A stretch of 64,000 bases of DNA from Glebionis coronaria (GCA_025667525.1 CM046881.1:494285627-494349626), one strand, 5' to 3'. Positions 1 through 12,254 are shown, counted from the stretch's first letter. Numbers and translations: made by a program. Notes: generated by a model from the letters alone, not told the origin.

Positions 1-1
1 C

Positions 2-286
2 ATAGTCTCGAATACACAAATGGCATGTCTAAAGTGTGCTGAGAGTTATCAGGGTATTGCCACCCCTATTAACTCTCAACCCCTCAGAGTCCCTGATACA
101 TCTTGGCTGTTATCCATCACAGCCAATGAGTATGTCTTCAGGTAATTCTTTGACTTCCCTGACAATGTCTCTGACATGGACTCCTCTGAGGTTGCTCACA
201 GAGACTTGGATCTCTGTGAGTCTTGCGAAACTTGCCTACCTCTTAGGCACAGGCAAGGGACTATCTATCAGCCTAATTATGTTTAA
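2..286 (+). pseudogene. possible C-terminal coding fragment, unidentified
   Basis: Reading from base 2, the frame stays open to a TAA at 143-145, then reads on to a second TAA at 284-286. The composition looks coding rather than random, with a Cys cluster (CESCETC) before the last stop. The first TAA lies inside a CAG|GTAATT sequence that would also serve as a splice donor, so this could be the last exons of a host gene entering from the left, or a degraded coding remnant. I do not recognise the protein. An overlapping 110-codon frame from 36 is an alternative, but its composition is poorer. The left edge is cut by the window. Confidence 0.25.
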
Positions 287-844
287 ATCAATGATCAGGG
301 AATCTAATAAGTTTAGATTCCCAACAGCATCTCTTCTCCTTCCACATATGCATGTGTGCTGTGTATAACTAACCAAAGGGCAATGGACTTTGGTTTGGGC
401 TTATGTTGGGCTAGCACACAAGGAGTATATGGTCTTGGGCTAGTCCAAAATGGTTTTAAACATGTTCATGGTATGCATACACACATACATACACGGCTAC
501 ATATAGTATGTGTAGCATGTTTTCCAAATTTTAGTTAAGTGTTGTAATATCAAATATTGATTATACATTTTATTACTTGCTTCCCCTAGTTTTTAAATAC
601 AAGGTTTAAGTTATGAAACTTATTACACAAGTATGAATGTAAAAGTATAAGTACATAATGGACAAGTTCACACACAACTTATAGAAACATAACACATGAG
701 TAAGTGTTCTAGGATTATCGGGTGAAACTTCATTACATTAAATCATGGTAAAATCATGGATTTTACATCTTCATTGGAAGATAGTGTAGTAGAACTGTTG
801 TTGTTTCACCTTAACAATGTTCGTTTGTTTGTTGTATACCTAGT
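287..844. other. AT-rich spacer, nothing recognised
   Basis: No ORF, RNA gene or repeat that I can support. A short ATG frame at 356-538 contains a CA-rich simple stretch around 475-500 and is not convincing as a gene. The segment ends at the copia LTR. Confidence 0.5.
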
Positions 845-1599
845 TGTAAGTTTGTGGACTTAAAATTTTAATAGTCGTATGTTATGATCGAACTCAAGAT
901 TACCGGATTGCACATAATATGTAAAAATTAATTTATTAATAAATGTATTTTATATATTTATTAAATAAAATGAGCTTTAAACATTTAAAGCTCGTTAAGT
1001 TTTAATATTCATGGACTAGCGATTAACGTGGAACAAATTAGAAGATAAAAGAAGGTCGCGGAAACACATATGGAGGTGGTGTTCTGATCGTCTAGACAAG
1101 GGGAAGGAAATATGAAAGTTTTTCCTTAATCCTAATTATTATTAAACTTGGGCTCAAGGTTTAGTGCACTATATATACCCATGGGATTTCTCATAATTTG
1201 CTATCCCATTCGTTTCTCTTTCTCTTGTTCGATCGGCAAATACCCACACAGGGTTTCGGTTTGATTTTTTTCCACTTCATATTTATACTCGTTTTATACG
1301 AACTAGGTTTTCGGTTAAATCGTTATTATACGTGTGTACACAAACGTAATATAATCTCACTATAGATTATATCTTGGATCGATTAACTAAACGGTAAGGG
1401 GTTAATCATTGATCCTTATAAACCCTAAGTTGGTGATATGTTCTTGTTCATTGGAATCACGTTGCAAAAGATACGTAACCCTAATCGATTAATTATGAAT
1501 GTGATATTACTATTATGATATTGTTTAAATCGCTTCCGCTATTACTGCTTTGATCTTCACTTGTGTTTTTATAATTTTTATGAACTTCATAAACCTTTA
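845..1599 (+). repeat. 5' LTR of the old copia element
   Basis: This segment begins TGTAAGTTTGTGG and matches 7817-9539 over its length once the insertion there is removed. It ends one base before the PBS. It contains a TATA-like stretch at about 1170-1177. Confidence 0.85.
1170..1177 (+). promoter_or_regulatory. TATA box of copia LTR (candidate)
   Basis: TATATATA lies within the LTR, followed by CT-rich sequence with a plausible transcription start. Position and context fit a Pol II LTR promoter. Inference only. Confidence 0.4.
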
Positions 1600-1600
1600 G

Positions 1601-1614
1601 TGGCATCAAGAGCC
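1601..1614 (+). other. Primer-binding site, variant initiator-Met type
   Basis: TGGCATCAAGAGCC begins one base after the LTR. The usual plant copia PBS for initiator tRNA-Met is TGGTATCAGAGC. This version has T to C at position 4 and one extra base. The same variant, with G for A, occurs in the related element at 50110-50123 on the minus strand. Confidence 0.75.
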
Positions 1615-3157
1615 GTTTTAACATCTTATAATTATCGATATCTAAAGATCTTTAACTAATAATTGTTTTGAGTTAAAACTACATGTTTATTTTGTGTTCT
1701 TAACATTTTTTTAGGGTTTTGTTTGGTCGATTTTTTTAAGCCGATCCATAAAAAAAATTTGAAACCCTAAAATCACATGTTTTGATCTTTGGTTAATTGC
1801 ATGATTAATTGTTATGTCATGTAAATAAGATTACGATCCATTGTGATTTCATTAAATTGTTAAGTGATTTGGGTGAATCAATGAAGAACGTGCATGTTTT
1901 TCATGGATCATGTGATTTATATGTGGTAATTATTACGTATATGTGCTACTTGTTTATTTGTTTCGATAAATATAAAATTAGAGAAGACTTTTATATGAAT
2001 ATAAAAACCTATATTTGTAAATTTATAGAATTTAAATCGTATGCATGTGGCTGTTTGATTTATTTATTGCGCATATAAATTGTTATTATGTGTTTATGAT
2101 TTAGCTTTTTATGTTTGCCTATTTGTTTATTTGAATTACATGAATTGTTGTAAACAAGCGTAATTTTTTTAACAAAAATAATGCGGACTAAATAATATTA
2201 AAATTAAGAATTGTTTTGAGATCTAAATTACATTAAATTACGTTGATTGGTAATTTTGAAATAATAATTAGAAAGGCTCATAGAATTTGACAAACTATGT
2301 GGTGGGTATAACACGTCGCCGGTCATGAACTCGACAAAGGAAGGAGGTTACGCCATTTGTCGCTGACCAAATTCCCAGCTTGCTTGTGCGTCAAATTTGA
2401 GTTACCTACGATTATTTATTTGCACTATTATTTTAAGGTTGATTTTCCGCAATTCACATCCGAAAATGAATAAGTTTATTGCTTTGTGCTTTATCCGAGT
2501 TCTAGAAAAAGTATGTTGTGAATTTTTTGCGGGTAATTCTTTAATTGGTTTAACCAATTCCTCAACAATAATTTGTGTATATTTAATCTTGCCGAAAAGT
2601 TTACTGAATGTTTTGTTAAATTTATGTTATGGTGATGTATACATGCTTCTCCATACATAGATTTTGATTTTTCACATCAAAAATTCTACCCGAAAATTTA
2701 AGACAAATGCCATCTAATTGACGAACACTTGAAGTTACAATGTCGTCATGTGAGACCATGGATGAGATTGTGATGGAAAGAAAACTTTCGTGATTGAATG
2801 AGACTTCACATGAATAGTTTTACGTTCTTTAGATTAGAAGACTTAATTAAGTTACTTAGTGAGATCTAGAAACTTAAGGCATTAAGAGAGGATGAAACAT
2901 GTTTACAATGCAACATGTTTGGCAATGTAAGTCCCTAAAAGAATCTAGAAATCTAAAAGTGTTTGTCAATTAATTGTTCGACAAGTTACCATGTTAAATA
3001 CATTCATTACTAGCAGATCAACTGATGTAATGAATTTATGTTAATATGGATTATAGTTTTGAAGGAAATACTATGGGTAATTTAATTTACCGGGGTAATT
3101 TTATTTTATTGAAAGTATTATCAAAAATACTAATATTTTGAACTTATTTCCGTAGAA
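1615..3157 (+). other. Long untranslated leader of copia element
   Basis: About 1.5 kb without a convincing gene. Small frames at 1809-2078 and 2397-2660 are AT-rich and unsupported. Blocks at about 2290-2395 and 2960-3140 are clearly related to the minus-strand leader of the 43353-50911 element (about 49210-49330 and 48500-48650). That conservation suggests a structured leader or packaging region. Confidence 0.55.
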
Positions 3158-4103
3158 ATGGCTCAATCCGAAAACAACAACACTTTAAGTTCGGCGTTCA
3201 AGACTTTCTTTGAAGGTCAAGAACTGATTGGTCAAAACTTTAACGATTGCTACCGCTCACTAAGACATTTCTTGAGAGATGCAGGTACTCATGAATACTT
3301 GTTCATGCCAGTTCCTCTAGAACCCACTACAAGGGCTTTACAAGCTGATAAACTAGCTTGGAAAGCTAAATACAAGAAGCATAATGATGTGGCTTGTTTA
3401 ATGCTTTGGAAAGTGTCACCTGCTCTTCAAAAGCAGTTTGAGCATTATCCTCCACAAACCATACTTGAAGAACTCAAGAAAGCCTCAAGTTGTGGAGATC
3501 TACGATTTAGTAGATGCTTTACACAGCTGTAGACAAGCCCCGGGAAAATCCATAAGTGCTCACTATTTGGAAATGAGAGGTTTCATGGACCAACTAAATG
3601 CACTTGGGAAATCCTACGACGATGATATGGCGATTAACTTAATCAATAGGTCCCTTAACAAGTATTTTGGCGATTTTGTTAGAAATTCTAATATGCACTG
3701 CGTGAGAAAGACAGTGAGTGATTTGCATGCAATGCTCATTGACTATGAAAAAGGTTTAAAGGAAAAGGAACCGACCTCTACTCCTCAAGTACTTAAACAA
3801 AAGGGTAGAGTGAATAAGCCAAAACCGCAATCGAACAAAAAGATGAAAGGCAAAGGTGATAAAGGCAAGCAAGTTGAGACTTATCAAAAGCCTAAGCAAA
3901 ATTTTTCTAACAATAATCAATCTCAAAAGGATGAAAATTGTCACCATTGCGGCGCCAGTGGTCACTGGAAGAGGAACTTCCCTATGTATCTCGAAAAGTT
4001 GCGAGAAAGTAAGAAAAAGAAGTCTGAGCACAGTGCTCCAGCTTCAGGTAACTTATTTATTATTGAAATATCTAATTTAACAATTAATTTCCTTGGTATA
4101 TGA
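3158..4103 (+). pseudogene. copia Gag, frameshifted, zinc knuckle damaged
   Basis: ATG at 3158 opens a 124-codon frame (MAQSENNN...). Gag homology then continues in another frame over 3438-4103, so a frameshift lies near 3490. The C-terminal part has a Lys-rich tract and a nucleocapsid zinc knuckle, CHHCGASGHWKRNF, in which the last ligand of CX2CX4HX4C is Phe instead of Cys. In the family, Gag packages the RNA in virus-like particles in the cytoplasm. This copy cannot make an intact protein. Confidence 0.8.
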
Positions 4104-4109
4104 TAAGGG

Positions 4110-5090
4110 ATGCGGTATTAACATTTGTAATACGTTTTAGGGGTTTAAGATTGAAAGGAAGCTATCTTATGGAGAGCAATACCTACAAGTGGGCAATGGA
4201 GCACAAGCAGTTGTTGAATCCAGAAGAGTGTTTAATTTAGTTTTACCTTCGGGTTTAGTACTAATCTTAAACAATTGTCATTATGCACCTTCGTTGTTAG
4301 AGGTGTCGTTTCATTATCTTGTTGGTTGGATATTGGATTTTTCACACTATTGATAGTAATGGAATTTTTGTTTTCAAAAATGGTATTTTCTATTTTAATA
4401 CAATTGCTGTGAATGGTGTGTTTGAAATTAACATGCATGATAATATTTCCAAGTATAATAATAATTCTGTCTTTAGCATGAATAAGAAGATAAAGTTAGA
4501 CTCGAACTCTTCTTATCTTTGGCATTGTAGACTTTCCCATATTGGGAAGACACGCACACAAAAGCTTCAACCTGAAGGTTCATTAGAAAATATCAATGAT
4601 GAATCATTTGATAAATATGAGTCTTGTATCTCTAGAAACATGACCAAAAAACCTTTTAATAGCAATACTGAAAGAGCTACAGATCTACTTGGCTTAATAC
4701 ATATAGATGTGTGTGGACCACTTAGACACGTGTCAAGGAAAGGTGTTAGCTACTTCTTAACATTCACGGATGATTTCATCTGTTATCTAAGTGAGAATAG
4801 AATTGTTCAGAATCTTACTTCTCCTTATACTCTACAAAAATGGTGTAGCTGAAAGGAGAAATCGTACATTATTAGATATGGTACGATCTATGTTTAATCT
4901 TACAACTTTACCATTATCCCTTTGGGACTATTCCTTAGAATATGTTATTCGTATTCTAAATATGGTTCCCACAAAGAAGGTAAATAAGACACCATATGAA
5001 ATAGGGCATGGCAAATCACCTTACATGTCTTATTTAAAGGTCTGGGGGTGTGAGGCGTATGTGAAACGTGACTCAGTTGATAAACTTTAA
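4110..5090 (+). pseudogene. copia protease/integrase remnant with internal deletion
   Basis: A protease-to-integrase linker is readable around 4180-4320 (VGNGAQAVVE, NNCHYAPS). It is followed by the pre-integrase zinc region (WHCRLSHIG at about 4520) and the start of the integrase core with its first catalytic Asp (HIDVCGP at about 4700). The sequence then jumps to the late core motif NGVAERRNRTLLDMVR (about 4845-4890), and the middle Asp segment is missing. The integrase is therefore internally deleted and dead. The reading frame changes several times. Confidence 0.75.
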
Positions 5091-5326
5091 CAACGATTTG
5101 TGAAATGTATCTTTGTAGGATACCCTAAGGAAACTATGGGTTACTACTTTTATTTTCCACCAAAAAACAAGGTTATTGTTGCAAGGTATGGAAATTTTCT
5201 TGAAAGAGATCTCATATCTCAAGAATTCAGTGGAGAAATTATGAAATTGAAGAGGATCATATAGATACATTACCTTCTGAAAACACCAGCGAAATTCCTG
5301 TAGAACCATAAAGTCTGGGAGTTCCA

Positions 5327-6420
5327 GTGGAATTAGTTCCTGTCCGTAGATTCGAAAGGACTATACGTGCCGCCAGCCGTCTATGTCTTAACATAGAGGA
5401 TGAAGATGATGAAGTAGGGGATCTTGGTGAACCTGCTAATTATAAGTCCGCCATGCTTAATCCTGAAAAGGTTAAGTGTACTAGTGCAACAGATGAGGAT
5501 CAAACTCCTTGAAAATAAATGATGTTTGGATTCTTGTAGATCCACCTCAAAATGATAAGGTAGTGAAAAATAGGCGGATATTTAAGAAGAAAACTGACAT
5601 GGATGGCAACATACAATCCTATAAAGCTCGTTTAGTAGCTAAAGGTTTTACTCAAACTTTTGGCGTTGACTACGAGGAGACATTTTCCCCACTAGCAGAC
5701 TTAAGAGCTATTAGGATTCTCATAGCTATAGCAGCATACTATGACTATGAGATATGGAAAATGGATGTTAAAATTGCCTTCTTGAATGGTCGCTTAGGAA
5801 ATATCTATATGAAGAAACCTGAAGGGTATGTTAATCCTAAGTATCCAAAATGCATGTGTAGACTTCAAAGATCTATTTATAGTTTAAAGCAAGCATCACG
5901 TCAATGGAATAAGCGATTTGATAAAAAAAATCAAAAAGTTCATATTTATTCAAAATCGTGATGTGTCATGTGTATATCACAAAGCTAGTGGGAGTGATGT
6001 AGTATTCCTGATCTTATATGTTGATGACATATTAATCATGGGAAGTAACATTCTTAGACTTAAAGAGTTAAGGATTATCTTGGAAAATATTTTTCTATGA
6101 AGGATTTGGGAGAAGCTGCATACATTCTGGGAATTAGAATCTATAGAGATAGGAGTAAGCGGTTAATTAGTCTTAGTCAAAGTACTTATATTGAAAAGAT
6201 ATTTAAGAAGTTTAATATGCATATCTCCAAGAAAGGTTTTCAACCTATGGAGGTTTAGCATGAGTTCAGCCATGAGATAGATGCATCAACACCTGAAGAG
6301 GTGGGATGCATGAAGAAAGTGCCTTATGCTTCGGTTGTAGGATCTATCATGTATGTTGTAAGATGCACAATGTCAGATGTGGCGTTTGCTTAGAACTTAG
6401 TTAGTCGTTACCAACAGAAT
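5327..6420 (+). pseudogene. copia reverse transcriptase remnant
   Basis: Recognisable copia RT. Residues such as KARLVAKGFTQ (about 5620), WKMDVKIAFLNG (about 5756) and RSIYSLKQASRQW are in the 5509-5961 frame. The catalytic YVDD motif (about 6017-6028) is in a different frame (5918-6100). Sequence after it still resembles the RT connection domain (LGEAAYILGI) but has stops, for example near 6257 and 6392. The family enzyme copies retrotransposon RNA into cDNA; this copy is inactive. Confidence 0.85.
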
Positions 6421-6499
6421 CCAGGGAAGCTCCACTGGGTTGTTGTTAAACATATTTTAAAGTACTTAAGGAGTACGAAAGATATGTGTTTGGTGTTTG

Positions 6500-7015
6500 G
6501 AGGGAAACCGATACAGAAATGAATGTTACAGGTTTCTGTGATGCGTCGTGGCAATGTGATAAAGACGATACGAAGTCTCAGACGGGTTATGTGTTTGTCA
6601 TTAATGGAGGAGCAGTTGACTAGAAGAGCAAAAAGCAGACAACGATTGCAATGCATGCTTTGAGTACATGGCTGCTTCAGAAGCTGCAATGGATGTTGTT
6701 TGGATTAGGAAGTTTGTTGAAGATCTTGGAGTGATGCCTTCAATCAAAGAACCTATTAATATGTATTGTGACAATTCTGCCGCAATCAGATTTACTAATG
6801 ATTATGGAGTCATGAAGGGCGCTAGACACTTTAAATGTAGATATAACTATGTTCGAGAACAAGTCGAGGTTGGTGAAACCAGATTAATAAAAGTTCACAC
6901 AGATGATAACTTAGTTGATCCTTTTACTAAGGCTTTGCCTAGAGAAAAGGTCATTAAACATGCCAATGGAATTGGGCTTCAATTAGCTAGTGATTTCATG
7001 CAAATCTGTGATTAG
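6500..7015 (+). pseudogene. copia RNase H remnant and end of pol
   Basis: The RNase H region starts with a GFCDASW-like motif near 6530. A TAG interrupts it at about 6620 and the frame changes near 6660. The terminal part (6668-7015) reads AASEAAMDVVWIRKF, then CDNSAA and HTDDNLVDPFTKALP, the classic end of plant copia Pol. The family role is degradation of the RNA strand during cDNA synthesis. Confidence 0.85.
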
Positions 7016-7816
7016 TATTTGGATAAAGGACGTTAGACATTATTATTTAATGAAATAAAGTATTGATTATGTTTATTCTTATTATTTAATTTTTTATCCT
7101 ATTTTACATGTCTTGATCCATGAATATAAATTATTCTAAATGTCTATTGTCGATTAATAATATGGGAGTATTATCAAATTAAAACAAATCTAAATTGTGA
7201 TAGAATATACTTGAAAGTATATTGATGTGTTTATATATCAAATTTAGATGATATTCAATGAATTGAATATATGACTTATCCCAACTATATGATTATACTT
7301 TATGGATCTTTCTTATCAAGTAAATCATAAATACTTATCCTTAGAACTAAGATACCAGGAAACTGTCGTGGATCTAATGCATTTCTTTGAAATAATCTAA
7401 AGCTATACGTAACACGTGGCCATAAGGGTTATTTTCAGAAGTGTTGCAAAATTCATAAGTTTTGCTTGTAGTCAATATGGGATTTGTTTCCTCCAAATTC
7501 ATTTTGGAGTTTAATACAACTAGACCCCTCGTGGGATCAGTAAGATGTTTGTATGGCCGCACCAAAGTCATTTTAAACTATGTTTAGAAGTTTTGATAAT
7601 CTTGCTTAATCGGATAAACGAGAAACATAATAGTTAATTAAGGAATGACTAAGATCTATATCCTTATTAACATTGTATTAGAAAGAAAAGGATAATAATA
7701 ATGATGAATCATTAAAAGGTTTTATCCAGGAGACCTTACTCGAGTTGTACTAGAGGCATCGGCGTGTAAATAGACGCTAACCGACGTGATCACACTATTA
7801 AGATCCAAGTGGGAGA
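7016..7816 (+). other. copia 3' untranslated region and polypurine tract
   Basis: No coding content: an antisense frame at 7374-7571 is chance. Sequence at 7600-7816 matches the corresponding part of the minus-strand element (about 44150-44370). AAGTGGGAGA at about 7807-7816, directly before the TG of the 3' LTR, is the polypurine tract. Confidence 0.7.
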
Positions 7817-8150
7817 TGTAAGTTTTGTGAACTTAAACTTTATTATTGGTGCGTTAGGACCGAACTCGAGATTACGGGATTGCACAAAATACGTAAAGAG
7901 TTAATTTATTAATAAGTTTATTATATCTATTTATTAATTAAAACGAGCTTTAAACGTTTAACGCTCGTTAAGTTTTAATAGTTAAGGACTAACGATTAAC
8001 GTTGAATAAATTAGAAGAGAATAAAAGGTTTCGGAAACACCTATGGAGGTGGTGTTCCGATCGGCTAGACAAGGGGAAGGAAAAAGGAAAGTTTTTCCAT
8101 AATCCTAATTATAGTATAATTATTAAACTGGGGCTCGAAGGTTTAGTGTA

Positions 8151-9103
8151 GGGCCGGATATTAGCATGTGCAATGGCACAGGGCCTCCGATTTGAAGGGC
8201 CCCCGGATTTTTAAAGATTATATTTGTGTATATGGTCATTTTTGGATGATTTGATCAAGTCAGCTGTGTTTTGAGATGAAAAACATACGTTTTTATATGA
8301 TAAATGAAAGAAGAAAAATGAGAAAAGAAACTTATACCGAATGGAGTTTTGAGTTTTTGGTGTGAACTATATAGGACGGGGAAGATGACCAGATGGAGTG
8401 TTTGTAGGACCACCGATTTGTTTTCTTTTTTATTTTATTATTATTAAGAAGTTTTATTGTAACCCTTTAATTTTTAGGGTCTGTTTGGTCTAAAATCGGG
8501 TTTTACTTTGGGTGTAAGTTTGTAAAGTTGGTGGTTGGTGGTTTAGGTTTAGATTTGAATTTCGGGTTTGAATGTAATATTAGTTGTTAAATAAATAAAT
8601 ATATGTATTAAATTATTATTATAAAATTAAAAAAGAAATATTTAATAATATATAAAGGAAAGAGAAAGTGAAAAACATGACATGGCCCAAAAAAAAAGAA
8701 CTTTGTCAGAAAAGATGGTTAATGACCTTAGATTTTTAGATGAAAAAAATATGAGTTTTCAGTGACCGTGTTTTAAAGAGTTTTACAACCAAAAATCAGG
8801 TTTAAATCAAAACCTGAATTATAAGGGTGGTACCCTTTTACCAAACGGCCCCTTAATGATTGTTAAGTTTTAACTTGGTTTTTTCATAAATGTATATATG
8901 TCTTGATAAAAGAAGAAAAAAAAAAAAAAAATATAACATTCGCTTCAAATTTTCATGAATACGATACCAAATTGCTTCTAGTAATAAAAATTATAACATA
9001 TATTTATAGTTGAAAAACACGGCCGTCAACAAAGTTAAAACACATATAATTTGTTTTTATATATACTTAATTAGTATATTTTTGGCCCAAACAAAAATTG
9101 CCC
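8151..9103. mobile_element. Candidate non-autonomous hAT-like element in the copia 3' LTR
   Basis: The insertion is defined by comparison with the uninterrupted 5' LTR. It starts GGGCCGG and ends TTGCCC. The flanks ttagtgta (8143-8150) and tgaatgca (9104-9111) both derive from ttagtgca in the intact LTR, which gives a worn 8-bp TSD as expected for hAT elements. Internal GGGCC-rich subterminal sequence lies near the left end. The terminal inverted repeats are weak and no transposase ORF is present. Confidence 0.55.
8476..8853. mobile_element. hAT-type MITE, 378 bp, nested
   Basis: Terminal inverted repeats are AGGGTCTGTTTGGT at the left and ACCAAACGGCCCCT at the right (reverse complement AGGGGCCGTTTGGT), 12 of 14 matching. 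Flanks taattttt (8468-8475) and taatgatt (8854-8861, allowing one base of ambiguity) are a plausible 8-bp TSD. There is no coding capacity. It lies within the larger 8151-9103 element. Confidence 0.65.
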
Positions 9104-9539
9104 TGAATGCATTATATATAACTATGAGATTTCTCATAATTTGTTATCCCATTCTTTTCTCTTTCTCTTGTTTGATCGGCCGAATACCCATATGATTTCG
9201 GTTTGTTTTTTTTGACTTCACGTTTATACTCGTTTTATACGAACTAGGTTTTCGGTTAACTCGTTATTATACGTGTGTATAAGAACGTAATATAATCTCA
9301 TTATGGATTATATCTTGGATCGATTAACTAAACGGTAAGGGGTTAATCATTGATCTTTATAAACCTTAAATTGGTGATTTGTTCTTGTTCATTGGAATCA
9401 CATTGCAAAAGGTATGTAACCCTAATCGATTAATTATGAATGTATTATTACTATTATGATCTTGTTTAAATCACTTCCACTATTACATGCTTTGATTTTC
9501 ACTTGTGTTTTTATAATTGTTATAAACTACATAAACCTT

Positions 9540-10029
9540 CGCTAGCTACTACTTACTCCGTATTTGTTTTTGTTTATAGAAAAGTATGAGTGAGTGTGAA
9601 TATACCAACGCATCGTCATTGGAAGATAGCGGCTCATTCTTATGTTGCTGCTGCTTTTTCTTGTTTAATTTGTCTTCCTAGACCCATGAGTACAACTCTT
9701 TCAGATTTAATGAGATCTTGTAACGAGTTTACAGTGGTCTGATGTTATGAAGTTACAGATTAAACTATAACATCCACCTGATTTGCCATATGTACGCGTC
9801 TACTCGATGCGCCACATCCCCAAACAAGGATATTAAACAGAATGATTAACGAGTAAGATCCCAGTTCTCATAAGTTGTAATGTAATCTCAAATTATGCAC
9901 AACAGGGCTTATTGCATCCATTAAATTTACAACATCAACTATTGATCATATGTAAGAACAAATATTTTTACCTCCTGCTCTGATAGCTTAAAAAGTACTG
10001 CTGTAGTATATATTAAAGGTTGTGTTAGC
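9540..10029. other. spacer downstream of the GDSL gene
   Basis: No ORF or repeat supported. It probably includes the 3' UTR of the minus-strand GDSL gene nearest 10029. Confidence 0.4.
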
Positions 10030-12193
10030 TTAAATAGAACTCGATAAACCTCTTTCCAATTGAAATGTTGATGTAGGACATAATGAATTAAACGCGGGTG
10101 TGGTATATGGCCCGTGATATAAATTCAAGGAAATCATTTTGTAAGCCGCTTCTGTTAAGTGTATTCCATCCCAACTAACATATGTGTCTGGTTGATCACA
10201 TACGGTTGATGATTCATATCCACACCTAGCCGATAAGTTGATATTATAAGGCCCTCCAGCTCCACAACATGCCTTTAGAGCCCCATTTGTAAATCCTGCA
10301 AAATTTGTATTCCAAACCAACATGAACATGAACTCATTATGTTTGCATACACCTTTAAATACCACTTGTGGGCGTTGGTATGATCTAATCTGAGAGTCAT
10401 TTAAAGTAGTGTTTGGGATTGTGTGCAGAACGCTGTATCAAAAGGCAAAACATGTCCCAACTTGCTTTCCCTAACACTTTCTCGACTATATGTGCTTTAG
10501 AAACACAATAATCATATAAATTCACGTAGAATAAAATCCCAAACACATATACCCTTAAAAAACAGTTAATGACTTTACATTTCATGACCAACCCGTTTGA
10601 CTCATTTGACACATTTAACCCGTTAATGATATAAACATAGCCCATATTGATCATAAAGACCTTCTGCGGAACTAGAAAGTAGTTGGCCAGTGGCCGCAGT
10701 GATTTATATTATATAACAAAATAACATGTCATGTACCAAATTTATCAGGAGATCGGTAGATTTTCATGGCAGCATTGTAGTAGTCACCGTAGATGACACT
10801 GACATTAGGATGAAGCTCTCGAATCTGATTTAGTCTTGTTTGCAGGAGTTCATTGTGATATTCAGCAAACTTATTTAACTGCACAAGGCAACCAGTTTGG
10901 GGATCATACTCTTCCTTCTCAGAACCGAATGCTGTCAAATATGTCGATAAACATCCAATTGGAAAGTTTCCTGGAACAACTAGTGTCTGAGCCCCCATCT
11001 CAATCAGCTCCTGTAATAATAAATAATGATATTAAAGCTAATATGATATTCTACCTAATCCTAAACTAAGCATCTTTCTGTGAAGATTTACGCAATTTTA
11101 AAGGAATACTTGATACAGATTTTGGTAGTTATAGACTTATAGTTTACACTATGTAATTCAAATATCGTCTAAGATTTGAGCAGCTTCTTACATTGACTAC
11201 GGAGATGACGCGATCAATAACAAGAGGAACTAATGAATTGAGCTCATCAATTGGTTTTCCTTCTGATAGTGGGTAATTGTAATCATTTCCTCCAATCTTT
11301 CCCACGAGGATCAAAGAACGTCCAATATAGTTCTCACACTCTGCCAGCAATCATGACCAATCAATACTTGTGAGAGTTCATAAAAGACTGTTTGAATCAC
11401 TAGCTTGTATTATGCCCGTATAGCTGCAATGGTATAGTTGAAAAAGTAAACTCACACACTTGTTACCTGATGCGTTGCCACAAATAGATGGCAACGATCG
11501 TTTAAACCATTCCAATTGAACTTCCAAAGATGCATTTGTCATAGTATTCACAACCCCTCTTGCTTCAAGAACTGAAGAGTTCAATGCTGTTGCACCCGCC
11601 ACTGCATAGTTTACTCCTAGTCCAAATGCCAGAGCATTGTCAATCTCTTTGTTCTGCACATATGGCGGTACTAATGGCAACCCGAGACTCTCAGCTGCAT
11701 AAACCAAGAAACCAACCTCAAGTCACTAGTGAAGAAAGTAGTATCCATGTATCGTCCAAAGAATTGTAATATATGGTGCAAAACCTAACGTAAATTCTGA
11801 GTAATTTACTAGAACTCAAGGTACCAGGATCATAACAGTAAAGTTAAACCGAAAGCTTATCACAGGGATCGGATAACATTCTACCAAAAATCATTTTTCA
11901 AGTGAAGATACGTTTAACATAAAATTCACATAGTTACCTAAGAAATCGATGATAAGACGACCGTTAGAACACCTTCCAGTTTGTTGATCAAGGAAAGATT
12001 GACCGTAAGGCGGTAAAAGAAACGTAAACTCATGGTTACTAATTTTAGCAAGTTGTTTTAAATTGCCAGTATCAGCAAGTGAGTCACCAAAGCTAATGAT
12101 GGACGTATAACATTCATTACCAAACAAGCTACTAACGTTATATAACAACAGCAACAACAACAATGTCAGAAAGTGACGTGAAAAACACATCAT
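10030..12193 (-). CDS. GDSL esterase/lipase (SGNH hydrolase), five exons
   Basis: A secreted serine hydrolase of the plant GDSL family, expected to cleave ester bonds in lipids or cell-wall acyl groups; the substrate cannot be read from sequence. Exons on the minus strand are 12193-11938, 11694-11467, 11340-11192, 11010-10737 and 10295-10030. All four introns (243, 126, 181, 441 bp) are GT-AG and join in frame to 390 residues plus TAA, the usual family length. A signal peptide spans roughly residues 1-25 (an L-rich run). Block I FGDSLADTGN gives catalytic Ser38, block II has Gly119 (VAGAT), block III GGND gives Asn180, and block V DGIH gives Asp345 and His348. Two ATGs are adjacent; I chose the upstream one, and the downstream one would shorten the protein by one residue. 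No lesion is seen, so it is probably functional. It is the only intact host gene in the window. Confidence 0.93.
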
Positions 12194-12254
12194 CTTTGCT
12201 CTTTGGAAATGAATGGTGATTGTTACCTTACAAATGAATGGTGGTTTTTAAATC

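Larger units (their letters stand above)
845..9539 (+). mobile_element. Old Ty1/copia LTR retrotransposon, decayed, with nested DNA-transposon insertions
   Basis: Two related LTRs start TGTAAG at 845 and 7817. They bound a PBS, a gag-pol relic in copia order (Gag, integrase, RT, RNase H) and a purine tract just before the 3' LTR. The LTRs differ at many positions and the coding region carries multiple frameshifts, stops and a deletion, so the insertion is old. The 3' LTR holds a roughly 950-bp insertion. Flanking bases ctagt (840-844) and ctagc (about 9541-9545) may be a worn TSD, though the exact right end is uncertain by a few bases. It is the same family as the minus-strand element at 43353-50911. 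Confidence 0.9.
7817..9539 (+). repeat. 3' LTR of the old copia element, split
   Basis: Matches 845-1599. Homology stops at about 8150 and resumes at about 9104, and the intervening sequence is a transposon insertion. The right end is placed where homology to the 5' LTR stops (aaacctt). Confidence 0.8.

Noticed and set aside
771..9629. 14-bp identical sequence TCATTGGAAGATAG on both sides of the old copia (771-784 and 9616-9629)
   Set aside because: Too far from the LTR edges to be a target-site duplication and too short to argue for a larger duplication.
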